From Coffea arabica (taxonomy: Eukaryota; Streptophyta; Magnoliopsida; Gentianales; Rubiaceae): a DNA stretch of 64,000 nucleotides. A model generated the notes under the pieces. The model was not told where the DNA came from. It was given only the letters and a program-made list of their open reading frames with translations, and ran no database searches. The position numbers were made by a program, and so were the translations under genes. Position 1 is the stretch's first letter, and each line of letters begins with the position of its first letter. The DNA is taken from positions 25,748,001-25,812,000 of the forward strand of contig NC_092312.1 of assembly GCF_036785885.1 (NCBI RefSeq). Reading direction: 5' to 3'. Shown here piece after piece: positions 10,677-23,629 of this stretch.

Positions 10677-13600
10677 ATGATATATGTTGGTGGAGTTCCC
10701 TTTCAGAGTGATGGGCCATCTTCCTCCGAGGTAACCTCAAATTCCACTTCCACAGTCTTCAAACCAAGAAGTATGAAAGCAACATAATGAAATCTTGCAT
10801 GAGTGTTTGTGATCATGTAGTTGGGATACAACGACAAGTTCATAACTTTATCTGAAAGTAGCCGATTTCTCAGAACCCAGTTGGATTATATCCTATCTGG
10901 CCCCAAGGACTGCATGATTGTCTTACCTAAACCCTGTGCTGGAGACCCTTTTGATTGATTCATTTTTATCATATTCAAGAAGCAACTGTTATTAGAATAC
11001 TTTATCTGTTAGTGTTTTGACGAACTCGATTAAGGATTTCTGTGGCTTATTGAAGATGGGGTGTATTCGAAACATTAGGCCCTGCTTTTTTCCTTAGGTT
11101 TTAGTATCTTTTATAAACCTGGATATAAGTGAGGAAAGAACCTTTCTGACGTGAGCTGTAAAAATTCAGGAATTTCTCGTTTTATGTACATTTTTAGTTT
11201 TCATGCAGGATATTAAGTGCAGTGTTTATTTACACTCTGATGATGCAGAAACTAGTTTCTTGAATGAAACAAGGTGGTAGGAATCCCAAATAGCTGAATC
11301 TGATGAGCTAATGAGTTTGAGTGAATAAAATAAAATATGTAACACAAACGCACAGAGTATAAGGTTGATAACTGTGAGAGAACTTATAGAGAGGATCAGG
11401 GTATCTTGAGGTAATATATGTCAGAAGGACTCTATCTGCAATGGAGTTTGAATTTCTCCAAGTTAAAAAATTTGGACTAAATTAATATGTTCGTACTCTC
11501 ACATACAATCGTTCAACTGTTGCCTAAGGGCCAAAAGATTATGTAACACATTTGCATCAGTCTTCTGAATGGAACAGTTTGTTGACATAAGTATGACATC
11601 TCACTTTCTTTTGATTATTAATCAATGACTTCATTGCTCTTCATATTCAATTTCTTCTAGGTTGTTGAATGGGTACAGATTGGGCTGGCAATGGCTGTTG
11701 TAGCTTATGTAGAACAAGTGCACTAGTCGCTTTCTAGTTGGTGGGTGGGCTTGATTACAGTTTCCTATCTTAGAAGAACAGGCATTGTCATGTCAAGTTA
11801 ATTTATTCCCCGTATTGCAACACAAAAATCCTGTAATTAAGTTGTATATATGGTGGAAGTGACAGCATGTTCATTCTGGTCCTGTATTCGTATCCTCGAG
11901 TTGGTTATTATTTGGTTGCTTCATGTATATAAAATATTTCCTACCAATAAAGTTGTCTTAGACATTTGTCTGACATAATGTTCTGGAAGCAACTATGAGC
12001 ATCGACAAATCTTGCTGATAGCGCTGTTGTTTGTTAACTTCATGAACACGTCATGGGATATACTTCAGGGGAAAAAATTCTAGTTGTGGTGTTTGGTTAC
12101 TCTTTCTATGTGCATTTTGAGCAACTAAATAGACAGATTTCTTCAAAAGTATTGCAGTTCACACTTGCTGATTGCCAACCTGTTACAGATCATACATGCA
12201 TTTATGTAGCTAAAACTTGTTTTTTCTTTGAGAACATAAGATTACTATCATACCGGTAAAGTATTAAAAAGATACTATTAACTATAGAGCTTATCTTTAA
12301 GAGTTAAATCCAAATTGCAGCTTTGGCTCTAAGAATTGAGCTACTGCTGGTACCAGATTTTGGCTTCAAGATTACTATCATACCGGTGAAGTATTAAAAA
12401 GATACTATTAAGTATAAAGCTTATCTCAAGAGTTAAGTCCACGTTGCAGCTTTGGGTTTAAGAATTGAGCTTCTGCTGGTACCTGATTTTGTGTGCTTCA
12501 GCAATTGTTTTGTTTGAACCATCCATCATTTCCCTCCCCAATTTAGACATTCGTTGTAGGGTGTTAATAATGTTAGTGAAAAGCTATATCCATTTATAGC
12601 CTGCTGGGTTAAGTAATCCTGTTTCAATGCATCTATTCTTCTGGAAAACTAATTCTCTGGCTAGAAAAGTTAATATTTCTCTATCTTCCAAGCCACAACT
12701 TGCAACTTAATCGTCTTCTTCTGTTCATCTCATTATGTGGCCAAAATGCTTTCTCAGTGGAAGTTGAATAAGTAGAAATTTGTGCTCTTCTTCATTATTA
12801 ATGAAAGGCCCTTCTTCTTGCTTTCTGTGGAGATTAGCTATCTTAATTTGATTCCAATTGTTATCAGCAGGGAAGCAAAATCCTACTTGCTTTGATGGAG
12901 CATCCTACTTTGGTATCTGCCTCGTGTTCATTTAAGTCTACGCCTGAGAGAAAATTTTCAGCCTCTGAAGACTCTGGTTTGGAGAGAGGGACAGGATGTA
13001 AATGGGTCTATGTTTTCCAAAGAGAGTATGCAACAGTTGATCCTGCTCTTGTGGATGTATGTTCATATCATGTTTGTGCAGTAAGCTGAAATTTATCTGG
13101 AATAAACCTTAATTCCTAAACATAAAAATGAAAACAACAGGAAGATTTGAGAAACCTAGTTGTCTAGAATATGTTTTTAATATTTTTCTGAGCAATGCAG
13201 CGTATTGTGGGTCTCACATTTAAAACTATGATAGCCTCTAGCTTTGAATGCAATTTTTGACGTATGCAAGAAGGTAAGTTATGCCACAACAATTTTAGAG
13301 GAGGAAAAGACAAAATGTTGGAGTAGCCTCCAAAGAGGAATAAACCGTGATGTCATACTGTTCATACATTATGTATGTATTATACTTCTCTGGAAGTCCA
13401 GAGATTTCAGATTTATTTCTTCTTGATAATTTCCTATAACTATTGAATCTAATTTTAAGTATCTCAAAAAAAAAAAGCCATGTAATTTCTCTGCTTTATC
13501 TGGATGCTAATATACTTGTCTAATTAGGCTGCAGCTTCAGCTTACTCCTTTCTTGGGCATGTATACCTAAAGACATTAGACTTGAGTTGTTCTTCTTCTA

Positions 13601-16600
13601 TTAGAAACAGTTTGCTTTTCAGGCTCAAGTAGTATTCTGGCATTTTGTTTTAAAAGTTTAGTTTCTGTACTCAGGAAGGCACTACATGTTCCTTGTTAGC
13701 CCAATTGTCTTTCTTGCTATCTGCTTTCACTATATCATTCCTGTCATTGATTTTAAAAACAAAATGAAGGAATCCAGTTATGAACCCATTTTCTCCTTGA
13801 CAGCAAAATTTTTGCATTAAAAAAAAATTGTGTTTGTTGTGATGTGCTTCCAATAGTTAATTTGGTTGCCTCTTGACTTTTAATTGAGATCCCAGGGTGG
13901 TGATGATATTGAGTTCCAGATCCCATTTTTTGTTTTTTTGACTATTTTTTCCTCTCTCTCATTTAAACTTAGTTAACATTTTTTCTGTGTTTGTGGAAAG
14001 CTAGTTGGCACTGATGAGGCTACAACCTGCGTGGGCCTGGCAATTCGGAACCATAAAAGTGGAATGTAAGAATCAAACTTCTTTAGACTTGGGAGTTTTA
14101 AGATCTGTAGATCCAGTGTCTAACTCTGAATCTCCAATTAAGCTTTCCTATTGCCTTGATTGCAGGACTTCGGTTGGCCATTTGGATTCACCAGATGTGG
14201 TTGAAACTGGTCTTACTCAGATGTTATCTTTAGTTGTAGACCAAAATTCTGATGAGATGTTGGAGGTACTATATTCTTTAATCCTTAAAAGATTTGGTAT
14301 GTTAATGTAAATAATCTTCAGTGATGGTTAGCATCATGGACAATAACATGCAAAGCTCACAATATGCAGGTGCATCTAGTTGGTGGTTATAATGATTCCT
14401 CTCCACAGGTCTGAGCCTGGGACGCCTGCATTGTTATGATTTCAAGAGATTACTCACTAGGAGGAATATTAACACTGATATCTCTTGGACTTTTTAACCC
14501 AGGGTATGGATAGTGTCATAAGCAATCATACAGACCACAGTGGCTTTTCCTTTCCTTTGTGCGCCAAGATAGTTGAGACCCTGGAGAAGAGTGATATGGT
14601 GTTTCACCTTCAAACTCTCCATGTTCTTGAGAATAATACCAGGCAAGATTCTGAAGGAAATGCATACCCAATCTTTAATGGCTTCATGGTGAGGCTTGAA
14701 TTTTGAATTTAGTTTCTTTCCCTTATTCCTCCAGTCTTTCTTGGCTATTAAGATTCACGTTTTATGAGGTGGGAAGTAACTGAAAACAAGGATTTTATTG
14801 CTTACATTGCTAGTGCATTATTGAAGTTCATATTGTATTATCATTTAAACCTTGATATGTTTTGCTCATTGGAGGAAATAAACTTTACAGATTTCATTGA
14901 CTTTTGATCAAATTTAAGTAGTTCGAGGAGAATTCAAAAGTTTTGGCTGGTAAGCAAGAAGGTCATGCTTCTGTAAAAATAGTGGACATTGCTAAGATGT
15001 ACTAAGTAGTTAAAATTTGCCTCGGGTAAAGACCAAAATGGAAAACGTGGTTTTTATATGATGCTGGTAGAGTTCTGACTGGGTTTACTCAATGTGAGAG
15101 GTGCTGAAGTGACCATCCACAGGAAATCTATATTACCTGGACTCTTCACTTTGCCTTGCCATACCCCCACGTCGGTGGGGATTCTGGTACTCGAGTCTGG
15201 GTAACATGGCAGAAAACCGATTGAATAAGAGGTTAGAAGTTCTCAACTATAGTGATCACAGATTGGTAGTGGCCCTTAAATGGCAAAATAGATGATGCTA
15301 GTTTTGGCCATTCAGATGGGAAGGAGCATCTGTAAATGGCAAACCCAACAATATCACAAGACCCAATGCACTGCTACTGCTACACTAAATCCTTCATAAT
15401 TTATCTGGAATAATATGCAGGAAAATACCCATTATGTAGATTAATGCTTGCTCTGGTTTTGTACCTTTAAACGTTTCATTTTTTTCAGTCTCATGCATTT
15501 AACAAAAAGTGGCAAATAAACAGATCTCACATTGTACATGCACACCTGTTGCAACTGGATATCAATTACCACCTATATTTTTAAATGAACTTAGCTTCCC
15601 TTTACTCTGTTGATGACTACGCATTTTCTTACATGGACTTCAAAGTTTTGACACGTTCTTCATTTTATATACTTCACCAAAAAAGGCAGTTGTTTCACAT
15701 TGTCCTCATCATCTCTTTAAATTTCAGATTTCTAAAATGGGGGTCCACAAAAATTTGTGATTTCTCTTTGAACCATTCTTTTGTAATATTCTTGCATAGT
15801 CAAATTAGGTCAATCAATTTTGAACAGGGCGCTTTGTTTATTGGTGACAACTGATATACAAAATTTAGCTGCAGTTTGAAAGTCTGATAACTGCTGCAGT
15901 TGTAAACACAAGTCCCTTCTAGAAACATAGTTGCTCATAGGAGTTCTATTCTTTTTGTTCGTGTTTGTTCTGATTGTATGGAGAAAAGGCTGTGTAATTA
16001 TCTGAATATTGATTACTAAGTAAACCACATATGGACCTGCAGCGGTGTAATGAAAAACTAAATTCCTGAAATTGAGCTAATATTTTTGGTGGATTGGCAT
16101 TGCCAAGTATTCCAGGTTACTGTGTTAAAACTCTTAAATCTGGGGACGGTGTGAGACCCATCTTAGATTTTGCACGTGTTGGTTGAAGGATTCCATGCAA
16201 GTAGTGGCTTTAGTACCAGTATGAATAGCTGTTGTTTTCCTCAAAGTTTCCTTCATGGAAATCCTTAAATACTTTCAAACCATTATCTTCAGGTTGAACC
16301 TTCAACCGGGTCAATATTTCCTGCCAATTTTGACAGAACTTCTAGATGTCCAGATGAAGTTGTAAGGAGGATCCGTCTGAGTTCATCTTACGAAGACCCA
16401 AGTTGGAATGGCAGGTTGCTGGAGACCTATGACATTCCAACTGATCGATTCGTTATTGCTCCATGTGCTTGGTAATAATCTCTTTTCTCCTGTTTGTTTT
16501 ATTAACTGTTTCATCTTTGATGGTGTCGATCTTTTTGCTGATTGTGTTAATGGTTTCATACCGCATAGGACCATACACCAATTACAGATTGCTATGATGC

Positions 16601-17923
16601 TGCAAAACCTATCGGATGCAGAAATCCTTCACATCTGTTCCACTTCACCTTCTGTCGAGGCTCCTGACTTTGTTGAAAATGAAAGAAGGTATCTGCATGC
16701 ATTTTGTGGTTTTAATAGCCTAACATGACATATGACATCATTTACCATTTCCCAAAGCATCAACGTACGGATAGTGGCTTTGTAATAATTTTTATGCCAA
16801 AAAAAAGAGAGGTAGAAGCAGAGAATGATCTGTTGGAAATTATCACCTGTTTAGTAACTCTTTTCATAGAGACACAGCAGGTCGTAGTTAACTGCTCATT
16901 GCTTTGTTAATTACATGTCCATCTATGGAAAACAAGTATTCAGCCTAAAGGCTCATTCTGAAATTGTTGTCTAGGAAATTTGTGTTACAGTGTGAGAGTG
17001 TTACTTTGAATAGATTGACAAGACTTCTGGAAATGAGCAGAAGTAAAAGGAGCTCAATCCTTTATTTCTATGAATTAGGGAAAGAGGGGAGAGAAGTAAA
17101 TGCTGGAGCAGATAAGTCACCAATATTATCGATTTATATGTCACCAATATCATCCTCATTTTATAAAGTAAAATATAGGAATTTAAGGTCCTTTCCCTGA
17201 TACTCCTATTCGACTTTTTTGGTTGCCTCTTTTTCGCCTCTTGTACTGAAGAAAATAGCTTTACTCACCTCAATCAGGTATAGATTTTGAAGTTCTTTCA
17301 TCCCTCTCCAGCCTTTCCCTTTTCCATCCATGAAGCAAAATTTTCTCTGTAAACAATATTTGAAGTTGTGAACTTGGTAACCATCAGGGTTTTATTTAAC
17401 AATTAGAGATGTTAATATGGTGCTGGGAAAGAGAAGATGAAATCCTAAATGAGCACACTGTAAAAATCTATCACCATCATGAGGAACGTGACTTTGGATT
17501 GGACTTGTACAGCTGATCGTAGATCAAATAGATTTTAGATGGATTGATCACGTTCAAAAACCTCATAGGCATGGTGGGGGAATGGTGTATAATTTTTTGG
17601 TTCTTCAATGCTAGCCTTTCCAAATGTTCTCATTTTACATTCCATTTCTTGTTGTGTGCATCATTTGAAAGCTCTTTATAAATTTGGCTAATGGAAGGAG
17701 GTACATGATGTTAATAGCTGTTTAACTCAGATCTCGACACAATATGAACTTTTGAATTGTTAATTCCTGCAGACAATGGGACTATCTCAAAAAACACCCA
17801 GATTGGAAAGAAACGTTCCCAATGAAGCAGCCGCGAATTTTTGAGAGAACTCCTTCTGGAAGATGGAAGAGATCACCAGTTGCGCGTGCAGATGCTGAAT
17901 CTAAACTGTGTACCACAGAGTAA
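10677..17923 (+). CDS. NTAN1: Protein N-terminal asparagine amidohydrolase
   Basis: Nine exons join in phase: 10677-10730, 12871-13056, 14001-14065, 14166-14265, 14370-14408, 14503-14688, 16293-16471, 16569-16688 and 17773-17923, 1080 bp, 359 aa. The enzyme deamidates N-terminal Asn to Asp, creating a substrate for arginylation and proteasomal turnover in the Arg/N-degron pathway. The product starts MIYVGGVPF as in other plant NTAN1 proteins; an in-frame ATG at 10602 is upstream of that conserved start and I did not use it. The active-site motif TDEATTCVGL puts the predicted nucleophile at Cys90. Further family blocks are VHLVGGY (exon 5), DSEGNAYPIFNGF (exon 6), SRCPDEVVRRIR (exon 7) and CSTSPSVEAPDFVE (exon 8). 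No frameshift or stop interrupts it. Intron 1 is 2.1 kb. A mobile element begins 21 bp after the stop. Confidence 0.95.
12238..12500. repeat. Tandem duplication, about 130-bp unit, in NTAN1 intron 1
   Basis: Copies at 12238-12367 and 12368-12500 both begin AAGATTACTATCATACCGGT and share GATACTATTAA, GAATTGAGCT and CTGCTGGTACC blocks, with scattered substitutions. The divergence suggests an old duplication. It is outside all exons. Confidence 0.85.
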
Positions 17924-17944
17924 CATGAAAATGACTATGACTTG

Positions 17945-18745
17945 GGGTCCGTTTGTTTCGGGTGAAAATGTTTTCCAGAAAAATATTTTCCTAATTTCCC
18001 GTGTTTGGTTGCACAAAAGTTACTGAAAACAATTTCCTATGTAAAATATTTTCACTCATCTTATGGAAAACAACTTCCCTTTCAAACTTATTGAAGTTGT
18101 TTTCCGAAATGCATGCATCCCGCCTGTAGTATGTTCCAAATTTACTGAAAACATCTTATAGTATGTTCTTTTTTTTTTTTTAGTGTAAACAGGAGGACTC
18201 GAACCTAAGACCTCTTCCTTACACTCCCTTCCTCATACCACCCAACCCAACCCAACCCTCCCCCTAGTATATTCAAAAAAAAAAAAAAAAACCTCATCCT
18301 GCTCATCCTATGCTAGTAATTAATTATGTATAATTCTTTTCTAGAGAACTTTCAGCAGTGAGAGTGCAAGATATATGTCATAATAAGCATTGCATGTGAT
18401 TGATATTTGACACTAAATGGCCAGCAATTTGTTTATTGCTTAAGGAGATATTTTTTATTCATATATACATTTCTCCAAGATTTTTTAAAGTTAAACAATG
18501 AGATAAATTTTCTTATTTTACATGGGAAGAAGTATGTAGTTATAATGTGTAGAAAGTAAAGATAGAGATAAAAGTAAAAATATTTCAAAAGTTAAACAAA
18601 CACCAGAAAAATGAAGTAAGAAAATATTTTCAATAAGCTAATCAAACACCTGAAAATGATGAAAGGGAAATGATTTTTATGAAAAATTACTTCCACGGAA
18701 AATATTTTCCTAAGGAAAACATTTTACTTCCAACCAAACAGACCC
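17945..18745. mobile_element. 801-bp non-autonomous DNA transposon just downstream of NTAN1
   Basis: The left end GGGTCCGTTTGTTTCGG leads into GAAAATGTTTTCCAGAAAAA; the right end is its imperfect inverse (GGAAAATATTTTCCTAAGGA, then CCAACCAAACAGACCC). Repeated GGAAAATATTTTCC palindromes make the arms self-complementary. TTG lies immediately outside both ends, which could be a 3-bp target duplication. No transposase frame is present. A poly-A retroposon is nested at 18169-18264. Since it begins 21 bp after the NTAN1 stop codon, it must lie in or replace the 3' UTR. Confidence 0.7.
18169..18264 (-). mobile_element. SINE-like retroposon (family B) nested in the MITE
   Basis: Read on the minus strand, the insert contains GGTTCGAGTCC, a match to the RNA polymerase III B box, then CTCCTGTTTACACT and a poly-A tail of about 13. 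Flanks TAGTATGTTC (18159-18168) and TAGTATATTC (18265-18274) are a 10-bp target duplication with one change. The B box supports a tRNA-derived SINE, possibly 5'-truncated; the A box is not clear. Confidence 0.7.
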
Positions 18746-18749
18746 TTGG

Positions 18750-20028
18750 TTCATATTATCCTCTCGGATCATATGGCAAGTGTACCATTTCTTAGCTTGG
18801 ATCAGGATACACTCAACCCATAAGAAAGAGACTGTTAAACATGAGCTTCACAGTTTTTCTTCATTTGATAATGGAAATTATGATCTATTACAATACATGA
18901 AGCTTATGGTACAAAGTTTCGACAAGTTAATGTGAAGAATTGCCGTCTACCATGTTGGTTTTGGCAGCTTGAGTAGGATATTTTCTGTTCCTGTCATGCG
19001 AACACGGGAATAGGAGATCAGTATTTTCTAAATAAGCCCATTTCAGTGTCTATGTATTAGATGCTTTCCATTTTTTGAAACATAATTTTGGTGGCTGGCT
19101 GTTAGCCACTTTTGGTGCAGTTGACTGCCGCCGCCGCCACCACCTGATCAGCTTGGTGAACATGCTGAGGGATAATGTGATGCAGGGTAGATACGTAAAT
19201 TTATAAGTTAAAGCATGTCTTTCCAAGAGATTTGGCACCTTCCCAGGTGAAACTACTAGCATGACCGCCTAAAGTCAAAACATGTGGCATTGATTCTGAC
19301 CATTCTAAATCAACCATTTGCATCTGCCTGCCTTCTAGTAGTGGCTCGCATATTTCTCTCTATCTCCTCAGATTTCAATTTAGCCCATGGGCGTTCATTT
19401 TCTCCACCTTGCTCTAGTATCATCTTTCTGATTTGCAACTCTTTTTGTTTTCTTTTTTTCTTAAGATAATCAACTCAGGGCAGAGAAAGTAATGAATTGT
19501 GTCCTGGACTTGTGATTTAAGATTTTGGAGATTGCAACTAGAACTTATATTTAAAGGAGGCACTTCTCGCTGGAAGCGGTTGTTATTTGTACTAGATGAA
19601 GAAATAGATATCACCATACCAAATATTAAGGAAGTGAATTGAGTTTTTCGCAGATTATCAGTTTTTGCAACAGCACAAAGGCCTTTTAGAAGTAGACTAG
19701 AAACAAATCATACGGCTACACGGAAGTAAACTTCTCAATTGAAATTAGCTTGGCGAAACTTGGATAATATTTTGTTTTAGGAAGGTTCCCTCTGAAACAA
19801 ATATAGAAGCATTTTAGATCCCCAAGATTCCAAAAGGACCACAAAAAAGTTCCAAATGCTACATGCCCGTAAAGCAACAGATGAGGCTCGAATAATAGAA
19901 GCTTAAAAAGATAAAGCAACTAAACAACTCAATGAGCTCTAATACAGTAAAAATTACCATATATCTTTCTTCCAAAGCTGCTATTATGTAAAATTTAAAG
20001 CTCAACACAAAAGGCACAGGGTGTTTGC
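18750..20028. other. Intergenic spacer between convergent NTAN1 and KH-CCCH genes
   Basis: Both genes end towards this stretch, so it should carry their 3' UTR sequence and terminators. A CCGCCGCCGCCACCACC run near 19128-19143 is the only compositional oddity. No coding exon was recognised. Confidence 0.5.
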
Positions 20029-23000
20029 TCATGTTGGAGGCTTGCGTAGCTCACTAGCACTATGAGCAAAATGGCATCTATCCCCAAATGTGCAAGAACC
20101 TTTCGGAAAATTTTCACACATCTTACTCTTGTATTGCCTAGCTGGAGGAACACCACGACCAAAGGAACCGGATGTATTACTGGTACGACTTGTAGGCCCA
20201 CCAATGTTCGCTATGAGTTCACGTACCATGCCACTAGCTTGCTTAATTTGATCAAAGGATCCTTCAAGTTCAATATTCCTCTGATTGGAGTCAGTTTCAT
20301 GGTCTTTTATAGAAAGCTTGACACCTGTGGCTCGACAAATATGTTTGGAATTCACCCCATTCTTTCCAATAATAGCCCCAGCAAGGGAGGCATCAATACT
20401 GATCTTTGCTGTCGCTGATGTACCAAAGCTAGCTGCAGCGCCTAAGCCTGGAGGGGATGGTTCAAAATGTCCAGATAGCCTGCCCATTGGTCCCATTGAT
20501 CGTGGGTCTTGATACCCAGGAGCCAGTGACTTCCCCAGCTCCATGTCACCATGGGCAAAGTGGCATTTGTCACCAAACCTGCATCCTTCCGGAGTGTTGA
20601 ACTTGGTGCAGAGCTTGGTCTTGACAGTTAGAGTAGGACCGTCACTGAACGGCACATTTCTACCACCTGGCACAGCTGGATTTGCACCCAAATTTGCCAA
20701 CTGTGAATGAGCACTATAACCCGGAACATAGTGCAAGAAATGACATCCCTCACCAAACTGGCATCCAGATGTGCTGCATTACACAACAGAAAAAGAAACT
20801 TGTATAAATGCAATGAGAACGTATTCTCTCAAAAGTTGAACAAATTAAAAATAAGAGTCAACACAAATCCTAACTGCTCCCTGGTAAAAATGACACTCGA
20901 AATTGCTTTTCAGCAAAAGCCACCTTACTAGGCTGGATAAAATTTCCAAACTAGAAAATTATCCTTAACAGTATCAACATTTACTAACCTCTACGAAGTA
21001 CTGAAACCTTATTTGTTGGAATGTTCCAACAAAAATACCACGTATTGTCACGCGTACCTCACTCATTTATTGGTAACTAGAACTAGGAAACTCAAATACA
21101 TACAATCTCTTACAAAAACGTTTCCATTCCATGATCTCAGGAAACTAAGTTCACCAAAACATTATACTGGAGTACTCCTTGAAATGGAAGAAAGTAAAAG
21201 AAAAGATAAGTGGTTGAAATGAATAAAGTCAGCTTAATGTCCATTTAATTGCTCCACTTTCTGCAGCCGGGAACAAAGAAAAGCTATTGGGAGAACGGAA
21301 GGGCAAAGAAGGTCCATTATATAAGTTAAAAACACCAAAAATTCCCACCTAAAGTTGATGTAAAATTTCTAGCACTAGTATACACAACTACATGAATCTT
21401 GTTTGCAATAATTAGCTAAGGTGATTTTTCCTACCCAAAGAACACAAGTCTTGAACCATCCTCAGGAAAAAAGAAGAGATAGAATTAAGAGAAAAAATCT
21501 AAGACCTTAGGTTTACTGGTTAAACAATTTGATGTTGCAAAACAGCCAATGAACAAGAATTTACAACACTAAAATCATAGGCAAACAAAAGACACACTCA
21601 ACAATTGCTACAAAGGTCCAATATTTTGGCCAATATAGCCAAGAGTAAATGGGATTAATTAAGCATTTGATGTTTTGAATATCGAATAACACGAAAGTTC
21701 AACCTACTCTAGATATTAGTTACAGGGCCATACGAAACTTCGACTTAATGCCAGCTTGTCAATTTTTTGGATATGAGATCAATCCTACATATGTAACTAT
21801 GGAATAGAAAGCCCACCATCAGCATGACTCACACTGTGCAGATAAGATTACAGATTGAAAAGGAAAAAAAAGCATGTACAAGCACACTCATCACCAGCTG
21901 ATTGTTCTGATTGAGATCATGTCTAAACATGCAAGAAAAGAAGGCAAAATCACCAAGAAAACCAAAAGGGAATTATCCATTATCCGAAATAACCTTTTAC
22001 TCAGCAACCTCAGGTAATGAAAGACTTTTATCCGGTTATTCCACTCATATCGATAGCATTACATGGATAACCAGCACGAAACCACTTGAGCAATAGGATC
22101 ATCCTTGTCATACGTGCAACATTTCTTAGATATAAAGATATGTGAAGACAAAAAAGATCGAATTAGCGATATTTGTTTTAGATGGATTAAGATTGAAACC
22201 TGAAAAACTTCATGCATGGCTTTGATTTGCTTCCTACACCAGTTGTAAAGGACTCCAGTTCTGTTGCAAAAATTGATTATCCCTTTCAGTTAAATTTGAG
22301 CTTTCTAACTAGATAACCTTCACGGCCATTTAGCAAGAATAAAAGAAAATGAGGAATCCATCATATACAGATTAAAAACTTAAAACTCATTCAACTGATT
22401 TAGCTGAACTTTCACTATTGCAAATTAATCATTTCCTCTGCAAGTAATCATTACCTTTACATGACACGGGCTGCTGCTGAGTATTCTAATGACTATGTGC
22501 CAAATATTGTTTGTATGAAGAAGAAACAACAATTTCACCCTTTTTTTTTAAAAAAAAAGGTTCATAAGGGCTTAATTAACTGACTTTGTATTCAGTAAAT
22601 TATTAAAACCACAAGTCTTCATCAGCTTATTTCTGTCATCCTGCCAGTTTTTTAATTTCAGTGCAGTGAACTGATATATCAGAGTGCATCACTATCCAGG
22701 CCTCCATAGAATTGAATGTTAAGCTTAGGTGAGGCACCCAATCATATACTTAAAATGCATACATTGCTAGATGTGGAACCTCAATACCCTGATCAATATC
22801 AATGACTCGCAGTCATCAACTTATTGTAAAAATTCTCCTATATATGAATCAGTCCATCAATTTTAGCAAAATAACAAATAAGAAGTACAATATCACGGAA
22901 CTGAAAAAAGTTTAAAAAAATATATACAGAGTTACAAAAAAGGAAACAAATTATATAATTAACAGGAAATTTTTTTTTTTAAAAAAAGGAACATTGCCAC

Positions 23001-23313
23001 AGCTTTAATTAATTTCAATGTCTTATGATGGATGAATTAAACTGAAAAAAATCATTTTTTCTGCTTAAAAATCTTGACTTTAGTAAAATTACAATTCAAA
23101 ACTCAGCAAAACCGCTAAACAAGGAGGGCAACAAGTTCAAAAGTATACACCGTAAGAAATCTACAAAGTATTCCCCAAAAAAGTTACTCGAAGAAAACCC
23201 AGAAAAGAAAAAGTGGTATCCCCAGAAAACTAACCATCTCTGGACTTTTTGTAGCCTCCGTTACCGGTAAAAGCGCCGTCTGGTCTTTCTCTCTTTCGCC
23301 CCCCAAATTCCAT
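20029..23313 (-). CDS. KH domain and triple CCCH zinc finger RNA-binding protein (C3H36/C3H52 type)
   Basis: Three exons: 23235-23313, 22200-22260 and 20029-20773, phases consistent, 885 bp, 294 aa. The N-terminus MEFGGRKRERPDGAF and the GGYKKSR segment match this plant family. CCCH finger 1 spans about residues 42-61 (C-X8-C-X5-C-X3-H, split by intron 2), finger 2 about 102-121 (same spacing), and finger 3 about 266-284 (C-X7-C-X5-C-X3-H). A KH domain at about 170-237 keeps the RNA-contacting GxxG loop as IIGKNGV. Such proteins bind single-stranded RNA; Arabidopsis relatives (At3g12130, At5g06770 from memory) have the same order. Specific targets cannot be read from sequence. All zinc ligands are present and no lesion is seen. 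Confidence 0.93.
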
Positions 23314-23604
23314 CGCCCCCTCCCCTTATCTGCGCTACAAAAAATACTCTCTCTGAAAAATTGTGTTAACAACAATTTTTCACTTTGGTGTAAAGATGAA
23401 AAATTTTAGATAAATCAATAAATTCGTATCAAAATAAATTAACGCAGAGCAAAACCCTAGGTAGGGTTCTGAGGGCCGCAGAGAGCGAGAGAGAGAGAGA
23501 GAGAGAGATGAGACAGGCGGTTCCCACGGAACTCAAATTTTCGATTCAAATTTATTCATTTTGCTACTTCGATCCCGCGCTGATTTTTTTTCTTAAATAT
23601 CTGT

Positions 23605-23626
23605 ATGGGCCTTTTCCATGGGCCCA
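23605..23626. promoter_or_regulatory. Site II-like TGGGCC/GGCCCA motifs upstream of the KH-CCCH gene
   Basis: TGGGCC at 23606-23611 and the palindrome TGGGCCCA at 23619-23626 lie about 300 bp upstream of the start codon. Clustered site II elements are common in plant housekeeping and cell-growth promoters bound by TCP factors. A (GA)n run at about 23486-23507 lies between them and the gene. Regulation is inferred only. Confidence 0.4.
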
Positions 23627-23629
23627 TTT

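Noticed and set aside
18180..18240. tRNA-like B box suggesting a tRNA gene
   Set aside because: No cloverleaf or acceptor stem can be drawn; poly-A tail and target duplication show a SINE instead.
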